Positions 22,301 through 33,300 of a stretch of DNA of 64,000 nt are shown here, in pieces; position 1 is the stretch's first letter, and every line of letters starts with the position of its first letter. The notes below the pieces were generated by a model. The model searched no databases, was not told the DNA's origin, and was given only the letters and a program-made list of their open reading frames with translations. The DNA comes from Dichetophora obliterata (Eukaryota; Arthropoda; Insecta; Diptera; Sciomyzidae). The stretch spans positions 44,441,193-44,505,192 of the forward strand of contig OY986439.1 of NCBI GenBank assembly GCA_963920525.1, in the 5' to 3' direction. The translations under genes were made by a program, and so were the position numbers.

Positions 22301-22505
22301 GTTAAAAAAATATCATAGGACGAGAACACCTTAAAATCCTTACACCATGATATCTACGAAACAACATGTTTTTTCCGGGAACGTCTGTCACCACAAACTT
22401 GGCCTCCTTTACAAATCTTTCTTTAGGCGCTATTGAAAGTGGATCTCAGTTTGACGTCTTATATACCGATTTTGTCAAAGCTTTTGGCAGCCTAAGATCA
22501 AGGTT
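22301..22505 (+). pseudogene. Jockey-like RT fragment, part 3
   Basis: Reads FFPGTSVTTNLASFTNLSLG then QFDVLYTDFVKAF, the block containing the first catalytic aspartate (YTDF-x-KAF). It continues the RT split by the Harbinger element. The reading is lost after about 22505 where the next repeat begins. A related RT (VIYTDFSKGFDVVSH) is at 35575-36115. Confidence 0.72.
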
Positions 22506-22555
22506 CATTTTTAGAGGGGTACAAATGTAATTTTTTCAAGGCACCTTAATATGAT

Positions 22556-22670
22556 GAAGCGTTAATGAACAAATTTGCATTAAAAATGTCCAAAATCTTC
22601 TTGAGCTTTATCTTAAAAATTAAAACTCCCTTTTCCGATTCCGCGTGAAAAATTATTCATGATAGGGCTG
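22556..22670. mobile_element. Right half of an AGCCC-ended MITE
   Basis: The last 110 bp match the right arm of the intact copy at 48712-48930 (GATGAACAAATTTGCATT through GATAGGGCTG). The left half is missing. Confidence 0.7.
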
Positions 22671-22866
22671 ATAATATTCTTAACCTTAAACTATGGACGT
22701 GGGGTCTCAGAGGCCTCTACATATTCGCGACTTCCGAGAATCGCATGGTTTTCCCATACCTACTTGGATAAGTAGTACAGAATACAGTACTTCTCTAGTT
22801 GCTAAACGATCGAGAAGAGCCAAGGTTGAGCGGTTGGTAAGTAGGTTGGTAAGTAAATAATAAATA
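22671..22866. other. Unassigned sequence ending in TAAATA repeats
   Basis: The end (GTAAGTAAATAATAAATAAATAATAA) could be the simple-repeat tail of an old LINE. No gene. Confidence 0.35.
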
Positions 22867-22874
22867 AATAATAA

Positions 22875-24392
22875 CAGTGCTGGATTACCCATTAGGCCGG
22901 ACTAGGCCATGGCCTAGGGCCCCCGACGTGCAGGGGCCCCCAAGAAAATCTGATATGTTTTTTTTTCAATGCAATTTTTAATTTCAAGTTAATTTTTTCC
23001 TTTCTTTTTAAATCTTAATTTTTTTTTCAACCAATTTATTTATTAGAACGAAGTTCTCTATCGCGTGGTTTTTCATGGGGGGGGGGGGTAGAATAAAATT
23101 CTCACAGTATTCTCCCCCACCCCCCAGTATTCTCAAAAACAGTATTTCAGTATTCTCAAAACAGTATTTTCTTACGTTGGTTTTATCGAGAGAGGCAGAA
23201 AAAATGTGTGCGCTTATGCAAATGTTCAAACATTCGTCGGCTCTGCTGTGATTGAAAATTTGAACAGCTTTGTGCTTGACGAAGTTCAGTATTAGGTCAC
23301 ACGAGTTGCAACGAATGCGACTATATTATTCCCCCCTCCCACTTTTTTCTCTCTACACTTGCTCATATGTTATGAGTCATAACATGTGTGCAATTGTAAG
23401 AAAGAACAAGATTTTTTTTCTATCGTACAATTACTGTACACTTTTTTCTCAGGCTCGACACACCGGTGGCACGTTTTAAAGAAACATATAAAAAACGAAA
23501 ATGTACTGAAATCGTTATCCGAAACTCGTTGGGAAGCTCATGCGAACGCCACTGAGGCAGCTATTAAACCTTTCAACGAAATCCTTGCGGCTTTATATGA
23601 AACTGCAGATGATTCGTCACAAAAAAGTGACTGTAGACATGAAGTTGAATGTATCGCGGATAAAATTCAAACCTTCGAATTCGTTTTTATGCTTGTTTTG
23701 TGGAGCGATATTTTGAATAATTTTCGGGCAACGAGCAAAGCATTGCAGTATGAAAAGATTGATCTGGAAACCTGCGCGTTGATGTACTCGTCACTAGAAA
23801 ATTTGTTAGATGAGATGAGAGATAAATTCGAGGTGTTTGAAAACAAAGCCAGATCAATTTTACCTGAGACGGATTATGCGAATGTTGCATCGCGAGTTCG
23901 ACGAAGAACAAGACAGACCAACGATGGGAATGCTCCAGAAGTTGTATTAAATCCGTGAGACTATTTTCGTGTCAACGGTTTTCTTGTAATTATCGATACG
24001 CTCAAGATCGAAATCAACGGACGAGCCCCAGTTTACTTAGAGGTTTCGAAGAGATTTTCATTTTTGGCTGACTTTAGTTTGACAGAAAATGAGTAAAAAA
24101 CTGCCGGTTTAGTTGACTTTTACCCTGACGATTTGGAAGATTTTTATCCTGAACTTAAACAGTTTCACGATTTTAGAATTACTATACTGTTAATTATGTA
24201 AAATCAAAATATATAATTTGTCAGAAAAAAGCTATTTTGATTGTTTTATTATGTTTACAACCTTTAAATGATATGAATAAGCTGTTTAAATTCTATAAAT
24301 GCATAAATAGAGAATAATTTTAAAATTATTAAAAAAAAGGGGCCCCAAAATTTTAATGGCCTAGGGCCCCCATTTGGGTTAATCCGGTACTG
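22875..24392 (+). mobile_element. hAT element of the ZMYM1-like transposase group, truncated
   Basis: The ends are CAGTGCTGGATTACCC and the inverted form ending CGGTACTG, followed inward on both sides by GGCC-rich matches (GGCCTAGGGCCCC). The left TSD is AATAATAA (22867-22874). The right TSD is AAT (24393-24395) continued at 25353, because another element is inserted in it. It holds a partial transposase. Confidence 0.8.
23386..23958 (+). pseudogene. hAT (ZMYM1-like) transposase central fragment
   Basis: The supported part starts about 23446 with FFSGSTHRWHVLKKHIKN, then LSETRWEAHANATEAAIK and EFVFMLVLWSDILNNFRATS. The STHRW/LSxTRW pair and the following EFxxML-W-xIL helix match the segment after the first catalytic aspartate in ZMYM1-like hAT transposases. 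It ends with a basic SRVRRRTRQTND and a stop. The N-terminal zinc-finger region and the C-terminal dimerisation domain are absent; there is only a short remnant reading (FLADFSLTE) near 24060. Confidence 0.8.
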
Positions 24393-24395
24393 AAT

Positions 24396-25352
24396 CAGCC
24401 CAATTATGAAACTTTTCTCCCTGGTAAATTATTCATTTTCTCCCATTCCCCTATTACGAACGTTTTCGAACATACATTTTTGGGAAAGTATGCATTATGA
24501 AAACTTGGGAGATGGGATTTTTTTTTAAAGTTCCCGTAATTTTATTCCCATGAAATTTGTTGGAGAGAAAGAAAACAATTTAAGCAACAGAAAACATGTA
24601 AGTGCATTTTATATGTAAATAAACGGAAATTGTGTTAATATTACTTTAATTTAAAGTCAAAAAATACGAATCAAGGCCAGATGGAAATTTTACTTTCATG
24701 TATAGAGAAGAATAGAGGCATCGCTTGTGGCTTTCATAAGAAAGGTAAAGAAGAAGTTGTCCAGTTTTGGAAAAATAGCGCAATAGGATAGTACTTTTGA
24801 AGCCTAAAAGATAAATTTAGGTCACTGATAGATATCACTGATATAATAAAAATATCTTCATATCTTTACGTAATGCAGACTGTGAAGACTGTGGCCCAAC
24901 CTCATAACACAATCACCTGCACCAATGAGCTAGGATCTCAAGTCTAGCAACTCACAAAATTTTATTTATGCTACAAATATACATACAAAGGCTGTGGCAA
25001 CTCAAAAGGATTGCTGCTATCTCTCAAGGTTCGTCTAACAAGAACTTGGTCCTCCACGTCGGAGGCTTGCTCCTCTTCAATCGCCATAAATCTTATTCCA
25101 ACGCTGAACATTGTTAATTATATTTAATTAAAGAAAATTAATCACTTCACAAATTAAATCACAAAATTGCACAAAGCGTTTATAGTTTATAAATTAAACG
25201 TCAGATGTAGCTGAACAGCTGTTTCGAAGTTATGTTCGAATTCCCATTCCCATATCTTTACTCATGGGAGATTCACAATGGGAAAATTTTGTTCATGGGA
25301 GAATTTAAATTTATGGGAGCTGAAACTCCTGGGAGTTTTCATAATTGGGCTG
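24396..25352. mobile_element. CAGCCCAATTATG-ended element derived from Harbinger
   Basis: The ends are CAGCCCAATTATGAAA and TTTTCATAATTGGGCTG. AAT lies on both sides. It sits exactly in the right TSD of the hAT element. The minus strand carries a short exon resembling a Harbinger transposase N-terminus (25087-24987), which ties the CAGCCC end family to PIF/Harbinger. Confidence 0.75.
24987..25087 (-). pseudogene. Harbinger transposase first-exon remnant
   Basis: ATG on the minus strand gives MAIEEEQASDVEDQ then RRTLRDSSNPFELPQP, followed by a GTATGT donor. The phrase RDSSNPFELP is typical of the first exon of PIF/Harbinger transposases. No second exon is found. Confidence 0.6.
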
Positions 25353-25449
25353 AATAATAATAATAAATAGATAAAACTTCACGTCCCTACTTAAAGGTTA
25401 ATTCGGACAATCGTCAAAAAAACATATAACTTGTAATTTTTTCGAGTTA

Positions 25450-25593
25450 TACAGGTTTAAAAAAAAATTAAACATGAAAGTTCATTCTTTGTGCATAGTT
25501 TGAAAACAATCGGAATCGTCGTATACAGGTTTAAAAAAAAATTAAACATGAAAGTTCATTCTTTGTGCATAGTTTGAAAACAATCGGAATCGT
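25450..25593 (+). repeat. Perfect tandem duplication, 74-bp spacing
   Basis: Two essentially identical copies run from TACAGGTTTAAAAAAAAATT to ACAATCGGAATCGT (starts 25450 and 25524). A recent duplication or an assembly artefact. Confidence 0.85.
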
Positions 25594-26020
25594 GAGTAAA
25601 TTTTTTTAACAAAATCGTCTTATAAAAAAAATCTAAGTTATTAATTTTCAATTTTTTCATTTTTAATTAAGGGTGCGATATATGTGCTTTTATACAACAC
25701 CTACATAAATATTAAAAAAAAAATAACTGAGTGACTCACAGACAGCTTGTTTGTCTTTAAGTGAATGTTATTGTTTTCACTATTATTATTATTATTATTA
25801 ATGAGAGAAACTTGAGCGATTGTGCAGTGTTGCCTTCGGTAGGGTGTGTCACCAAGCGACTACATTTGCCACCCGTACATATTTGATGAGTGACGTTAAA
25901 ACCTAAAAAAAGCACGCTTAAATTTTAGAATATTTACCTTTTTTTCTAGCTTCTGTGTGTACAGCGCCTTAATGCTCAATACTAAAGTCAAAATTATTCT
26001 TTAGAGTAATTCTGTTCTGT

Positions 26021-26134
26021 AAAGGGCATATTTCGACATTGTATGAAGTTGAAGAAAACTTAAAAAAAGTCTAGTTTTTGTTGTGCTTACAATTCTGAGA
26101 CTTTCTTAGCGCAGTTATATATTAAGGCGCCTCA
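26021..26134. repeat. Dispersed repeat ending AAGGCGCCTCA, copy 1
   Basis: 114 bp, nearly the same as 28247-28359. Both start AAAGGGCATATT and end AAGGCGCCTCA, and they are in the same orientation on either side of HIP exon 3. Its end motif is shared with the terminal repeat of the element at 28350-29095. Confidence 0.75.
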
Positions 26135-27220
26135 TTTCTACAACTTTAAACTAATACTGCTTTCTTTATTGTCGAAAAACTATTCCATCCAATTTATCAA
26201 GATTGCGCTGCATTTCGTCCTAACACATTGTGATCGAAGACAATCCCACATCTTTGAGGCTTTTATTTAGTACTGCATTAAAGGTCAGGTTGAAAGTAAA
26301 AGCTGCAAATATTCTTCCTTTTATGATTGCAATGTAATTAAATGTGACAGCCTTTCGTTGCGAATACAATAAGACGCTCCTTAAAATTCCATGCAACTAT
26401 AAACAAAGCATATTCACACACAGTACCTTCGAAGCTTTCTACAAACAAAGGCGATTTAGCAAATCTTAGTGCAAACAATAACCACCCCAACTTGTACGAC
26501 TTACCCATTCAGTTAAAACAAAGACAAAGCATTAAAACACGTCCCTGGGGTGGAGAAAAAATAATAAAAGTTGATTAAAGTAAATAAGCTACACGACGAG
26601 GTTAAAGCACTTTTATGACTTGCGCTATTACAAAATTAAGCTGTTTTCTAGTTTGGGGTGTTTCTTCTTTTGTATCGAAAAAAAAGTACAAAAAAATGTT
26701 CCAACAAATTACCAACTATGTAGTTTAAAAAATAAGCTTTTCCCATCACAAACTCCAATTTAAAACAATTTAAAAAAAAAATTTTTATAAAAGTTTCCAT
26801 CGAATTTATTTAGTAATAATTCGACTTCTAAAAAGCGTAAAATTTCGTAAGTTTATTAGTATTTTATTAAAGAATGCTTTTGAAAATTGATTTGCAAAAC
26901 GAAGTCTCGCATGCAGACTTATGATTATTATTAATATAAGAAAAGATTAAATAATAGTGTTATTCACTGGTATTCAAATTTTCCGATATCTTAAACATAC
27001 ATAATTTAAAAAACACAAACAAAAAATATGGAAAACTTTTTGGGAGTAGCAACACATTTCATTTCTTAACATTTCATTTCTTTACATTTCATTCCTCCAC
27101 CTTTTCAATTCCAACCAAAAACATTAAAAATAATTTCATCAAAGTTTAGTTCATTACACAGTTTATGTATATAAAGAAAAAAAATCGGAAATATTTGGCA
27201 ACAGTAACGAATTGCTTGTT

Positions 27221-28158
27221 TTAGTCTAGGCCATCATCGACAAAGTCGGGCTTCTTGCCACTGGCCGGCTTCGGTTCATCTGCGGTCTCTGGTGGTGGTG
27301 TGGTTCCAGCCGAACCATCAGAAGCACCACCAAAACCAGGAAAACCACCTGGCATTCCTGGAAATCCGCCGGGCATTCCCGGAAAGCCAGCTGGAAATCC
27401 ACTGGGCAGATTGCCATCTGAATTTTTACACAAATCCTTGATTAATTCAATTGTTTTTGCTATTTTCGGGTTCGAGGAGTATTTGTCAATGTTTGCCGGA
27501 TTCTTCGAGATGTCCATGAGAATTGTTCTTAGCTCTGGGTCTTGAAATTTCGACAGAATATCCTCCCATGAATCCGCACCAGAAACATCAGGTGCAGCGT
27601 CAGTACCTTGTTGTTGATTCTCACGTGCTTTCTTATTCGCTTCCTGCGCTTTGTTTATGCGTTCCTCGCGTTTTCTCAATTCCTTTTCGGCTATTTTGCG
27701 TTCCTGTTTTATGCGATGTTGTTCAATTTTTTTTGCATTCGGCGTTACTTCGCGTAACCACTCATCGGCTTCCTCGTCGAAATCGAGTTTACAGGCTTGA
27801 CGCAAATCCTTAGCTGCATGCTCCCAATTTCCCAACAAACGATGAGCACGTCCACGGAACTTATAGGCAGCCGCTGAGTCACAGTTCAATTCCAAAGCCT
27901 TATCACAATCACGAATACAAGCATTGGGTTGATTTAACTTGAGGAATGCCTGGCCACGTTTGGCATGGAAAAGCGCATTTCCGGGGTTTAATTCGATGGC
28001 TTGCGTATACAAATTAATGGCTTCCTGATATTTTTGTTGAGAATAGGCAGCGGCTGCATTTGTACGCAAATCGCTGGCCTCGTCTATTTCCTCTTCGGTA
28101 GGTGTCTTGCTCGAATCGCCCATTGGTTGATCTTCGACAGTATCACCCTTGATGACAC
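27221..28158 (-). CDS. HIP: HIP (Hsc70-interacting protein), exon 3: TPR, charged helix, STI1 region
   Basis: HIP is a cytosolic co-chaperone that binds the Hsc70 ATPase domain and slows ADP release. This exon encodes residues 97-408 of the joined protein (complement of 52231-52062, 51991-51873, 28158-27221). Residues about 125-236 are three TPR motifs (AYSQQKYQEAINLYTQAIEL, FHAKRGQAFLKLNQPNACIR, AAYKFRGRAHRLLGNWEHAA). A highly charged helix follows at about 239-278, then the STI1/DP2-type domain near 294-343 (WEDILSKFQDPELRTILMDI), then GGFPGMP repeats at about 347-375, and the tail KPDFVDDGLD. The acceptor CCAATAG lies just upstream, and the split codon G/GT joins exon 2 to give MEGVIKGDT. 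No damage is seen. A retrocopy is excluded because introns are present. Confidence 0.96.
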
Positions 28159-28246
28159 CTATTGGTAGTAATTAATAAAAACAGAATCAATGTAATGTAG
28201 AAATAAATCATAGAAGATGAAATGAAATTATTTGAGTGTCTGTTTA

Positions 28247-28359
28247 AAAGGGCATATTTTGACATTGTATGAAGTTGAAGAAAACTGAAAAAAGCCTAGT
28301 TTATGTTGTGCTTACAATTCTGAGACTTTCTTAACGCAGTTATATATTAAGGCGCCTCA
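28247..28359. repeat. Dispersed repeat ending AAGGCGCCTCA, copy 2
   Basis: Near-identical to 26021-26134. Its last bases overlap the start of the inverted-repeat element at 28350-29095. Confidence 0.75.
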
Positions 28360-29095
28360 CGCTCCATAGATAAAAAAGTTGTTCGGCACAAATGCTCAAA
28401 ATAATCCTTGGTTTATGTTATGATGATTACCCAAATATTTCGACTCTAGCGATAGTCATTCGTCCGCTGGAGTGGTTTCAAATAACCTCTAAAAATCGAG
28501 TTTTTTGTAAATATATTGGCTAGTGTAATAATTGTAAGAAAATGAATTGTCAGAAATTATAGGCCGGAAACCGCTCGTCCAATCTGCATCAAAAAATTGT
28601 AAATGTTTGCAATCAGATTAAAGATAACGTTCTTTTTCATGCATATTTTTGATATCTTTGTATTTTATTTCGATACAAAAACTTTCAAAATTCAAATAAC
28701 TTCATTACTTTTATTTTTTAATTTCTTACAATATTTTTTTAGTAGATGTTTATTTTATAATTAATATTTTAGTTTTAATATAAGAATTTATTGAAAATAA
28801 ATTAAAAAAATGTATGAAACTAGCATTATCTTTAATCCAAATGCAAAAATTTTAATTTTTTTAATGCAGATTGGAAGAGCTCTTTCCGGGCTGTATTTTC
28901 TGACAGTTTATACTTTACAACTTCTACACAAGCCAATATAGTTACAAAAAAACTCGATTTTGATTAGGTTATTTTAAACCATTCTACCTCACGGATGGCT
29001 ATCGCTAGACTCAAAATATTTGGAGAGCCATCATAACATAAACCAAAGATTATCTTGAGCAACTGCGCCGAACAACTTTTTTTCATGAGGCACCT
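28350..29095. mobile_element. Long-inverted-repeat element with AGGCGCCTCA ends
   Basis: The ends are AGGCGCCTCA and TGAGGCACCT. TATTA occurs on both sides (28345-28349, 29096-29100). The arms match over roughly 280 bp in inverted orientation (for example GTTGTTCGGCAC versus GCCGAACAAC, and AATCTGCATCAAAAAATT versus TTTTAATGCAGATTGG). No coding. Superfamily unknown. Confidence 0.72.
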
Positions 29096-29100
29096 TATTA

Positions 29101-30314
29101 TTTATATCTTATATTATATATACCCACAGCTAATATATGATGTAAGCATGAATAAAAATATTTAAATGGTTTTAAAGTTGGACATTTCACATTTAAAAAT
29201 AGACCCTTTTGCGCAGTCACTGAAGAAATAGGCCTTTTTGATAAGATTTTTAAGCATGTTATTAATGAACACAGCAATAAAATATTCATAAGAAGTTTTC
29301 ATAGAAATAATTAAGTAACTAAATACGTAATTGCCCTATAACGTGCTCAATGCGTTCAAATTCTTCGTCGGGTTTGCATTGTAGTGTAAGGATTCATTGA
29401 GGACTTTTATTCGTTGTACAATCAGTTCCTAAGCTTAAATAGAACTTGTAATTAAATCTTTAAAAAAAATTTAATAGACCCGTTTGATTAAATATTTTAC
29501 AAAAACTAAAAGCTTGTATGAAGAATACAACTTCTCGTACGATCTGCCAAATAATGAAAACCCGATAGTATGAACATAATTTTATTTGTTATATAACTTC
29601 TCTAACAACAAAGCATACGATTTTTTGGCATTAGAATAGTTTCTATTTCTATCAGAGAAGTCAGATAAAAATTTTGATTGTTAATTTCGAAGACTGCTCC
29701 ACAAAACTCTTGTATTTTATTTTTATTTTAAACGCTTAACCATAATTGTTTAAACCATTATTAGGTTTAAAATTAGTCATTTTCTTATCTTATAGTTCAA
29801 ACACATTTGTCAGAAAATGCTATGACTAGTCAGATGATTTGAGAACTCTGACGAAAAAAGCATACAAAAAGTTATATGATTTCTCCGATAGCCTGAAGCA
29901 GCTTTTTTAGTAACTTTTGTTTAAAAACAAATATTTTCAAGAGTAATTTTTCAGTATGTATGAAATAATATGCAAATAGGCCCTCTTTTGATCAGAAACA
30001 TAAACTTTGATGCATAAAATATTGCAAATATTTACGATTTTCTTAATTTTTTATTTGTGCAAATGATGGGATTCAATATTTAAAGTGCTAAATCATAGTA
30101 AAAACAGCTTTTTCAAAAATGTTAAATAAGACCTTTTGAACAGACACTCCTCATTTAAGGCTGCTTGTTGAGGTTTTTATTGTGGTTGTCCACAATGTCA
30201 AGTCACCGTTCAAGCCGGTGGCTCATTACAAATTTTTAGAGATTGATACATTTTTTTATAACATTTTATCAAAAAATTACTTTGGATAAATATTTGGAGT
30301 AAAATCAAAACTTT
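29101..30314. other. Intronic AT-rich DNA, nothing recognised
   Basis: I find no coding region, terminal repeats or TSDs that I can support. Confidence 0.45.
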
Positions 30315-33300
30315 AGCTGGGTGAAAACAAAACAAAGCGGCAAATCGGTGTGCTCGACCATTTTTAAAAATTCTGAAAAAATTATCAAAAATTTAGTTGG
30401 GTCTGTAGATACTGGAAATGGCATTTTTTATTTCCTTGCTAATTTATTTTGCAATTTAGGGGGGTTCAAAAATGAAAAAATGATGAAAAAAATTAAAAAG
30501 ATGCACATTTTTGATGATTTATTTCTTGGAAACGAATAGAGATAAAATCTTTCTACTTTTTTTATTTTAATATAAAAATATAATATTTTTACATGTGTAT
30601 CCAAACTTTTTCAAAAATGTGACAGTTTTGCCAAACAACTCTATTGAACATAGATTTTTTTTTCATCAATTTTATAATTTTCAACCCTGATTTTTTCGAA
30701 AGGTGATTCAAAAATAAAAAAACTTTTTTTACAACTTCAAGGTTATGTTTAAGTTTGTTTAGAATATGTAAAGATTTTTGCATTTTTGTGGTTCTAAATT
30801 AGTTTTATTTGCTCTCAAAGTTGAGTCGAACAACGGAAAAAGCACTTTTTAACACCCTGTATCTTCCTTTTCGCATGCATTTAAAAATCTGAAAATTTGG
30901 CAGATGATGTATTTAACTGAGTTTAGTAATACCTATTACTTTCATCATGGAGACTTTAATAGTTTCTACGGTATAGATTTTTAAATTTCACCATTTTTAG
31001 TTTTTCAAGTATTGACAATAATATAAATTTTTCATACCTTATCAAGATTTATTTTCTCAGACAGTATTTTTGGGACTCATATGGTATACAGATTTTTAGC
31101 CGTGCTCATAGGCTTAACTATAAATCAATGTTATAAAATACTTTTAGTACAATAGCGTCGTTAAAAAATTTAAACGAATTTTATTTTAACCGTGGAGAAA
31201 TGCGCGAAATTAGAAGAATGCCAAAGTTATTTTTCAGTTTTCCCGGACACTTTGCCAAAAGTTTAAATTTTGATGATACCACTGATCACTTAATAGTGTA
31301 TTATTTATTATTTGGATAATGGCACTGTGAAATCTATATGACATGATTTATTAATATATAAGTCGGCTGGTTATTTACTGTTACTTTCATTGATTTAAAA
31401 TTATAATATCACATATAAGTAGTTGTACCGATATAGTAGATAGTTGTGTAATAAAAAAATATAATTAAAAATGCAGTGTTCAATTGGCAATATGGAAAAA
31501 GTAAAATGTGAAGCAATAAATAACAATCTTTTTGATACTTAAAGTGATGATGACAAAAAAGTTATATCCTTAAGATCAAAATGTGCAAACTTAATAAGTA
31601 TTTGTGAAAAGCATTATAAACTATATTTTATAAATTTTTTCCATTTGTACGGAAGAGTTTGCTGTAACATTTTTAATGTGCATAAGAAAACTGTCAAAAG
31701 AGGACTAAATGAAATAAAATATAAAACCGTTATTGACTATCCAGCTTTTAAGTTAATTCCGGGAAAATCACTTTGCAAAACGTGTATGAAATATCTATCT
31801 TACGAAATAAATATTAAAACAGAAGATAACGGATACCAGTCTCTGAAGGACAATATCAAATCCATAAATAGAGCATGCAATGTTTTAGGTTTATCTCCAA
31901 TCAATTTATCGAGATTGCCGTTAACTAGAAGATCAAATACTGTTTTAAATAAAGCAAAAGAATTTAGTAATATAATTAAATCTAAACTTCTTGACTCAAA
32001 CCAAAATGAATCCAACTCTAATAACATATCCGCAAAAAATAATGTTTCCACTTTTGAATCTGATGAATATCAAAATTTAATTAAAAACTTAAAAATAAAT
32101 TTACACACGAACTTCGAGCTGATCAAAAAATACAAATTTTAAGTCTGTTACCACAATCATGGTCTGTTTCAAGGATGTGTGAAGAGTTTGGTGTTATAAA
32201 ATTTTTAGTGAAAAAAGTTAAAGAATTGGTAGCAGTACATGGGGTTCTGCCTGATATCACTACCAAAAAACATGGACCTTCAATTGATCTCCAAATTATA
32301 AATAAAGTGTATCAATTTTATGAAAATGATGAGTACAGTAGAGTTTATCCTGGAAGAAAAGATTTTGTGTCATTAAAAGACTTGAATGGTAAAAAAATTT
32401 TTAAACAAAAACGATTAGTATTATGTAATTTAAAAGAATTATATCTAAGTTTTAAAAAAGAAAACCTTTCAGACAAAATTGGATTTTCAAAATTCTCTGA
32501 ATTGCGACCAAAGTGGTGTATTCTCGCGGGTGCTAGTGGTACTCACACGGTTTGTGTATGTGTTTTGCATCAAAATGTGAAATTAATGCTGGACACGTTG
32601 AAATTAAATATTGGCTTGTCCGAAGTATTTAACAAAATTGTTTGTGATATGAACAATGAAAATTGTATGTTTAACTTTTGCAATAAATGTCCAGGTCCAA
32701 ATTATTTTATAAAAAACATTCAGGAAAAATGCGAAATTGAAGAATTTTCATATAGCCAGTAGATAACTACAGACCGAGCTGCTTTAGTTAATATAACTAA
32801 ATCAAATTTTGAATTTTATGAAACTTTTTGTGAAAATTTAATTAAATTAAAAAAACACCATTTCATTTCCAAACAACAGTCATCATACCTTTCTGAAATA
32901 AAACAATCTTTAAATAGTCAAGAGTGCATTGTTTTAGGAGATTTTGCTGAAAATTTTACGTTCGTAGTACAAGATGAAATTCAAAGTTATCATTGGGTTA
33001 ATACCCAAGCAACATTACATCCATACACAATATATTTTAAAATGAACGATTCGGAACAACTGCAAATTAAGAGTATGTGCATCATAAGTGATCACTTAAA
33101 GCACAATGCAAATACTGTTTACGTGTTTCAATGCCAATTAATTAAGTATTTGAAAGCTCTTTTGCCAAATCTCAAAAAATACACTACTTTTCGGACGGCG
33201 CTGGAAGCCAATATAAAAATTTTAAAAATTTAGTTAATTTATGTTTGCATAAGCAAGATTTTGGAATATCGGCGGAGTGGAATTTTTTTGCAACTTCCAA

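Larger units (their letters stand above)
25353..27220. other. AT-rich DNA 3' of HIP, with local repeats
   Basis: Contains a tandem duplication (25450-25593), an ATT microsatellite near 25782-25800 and a dispersed repeat (26021-26134). The part nearest 27220 should include the HIP 3' UTR; minus-strand AATAAA-type signals occur near 26813 and 26857, but no site can be chosen from sequence. Confidence 0.45.

Noticed and set aside
23008..23229. 73-codon minus-strand ORF in the hAT element
   Set aside because: Runs through G/C homopolymer tracts and lies antisense within the element.
27255..27813. Two 96-codon plus-strand ORFs over HIP
   Set aside because: Antisense shadows of the HIP exon, whose domains are clear on the minus strand.
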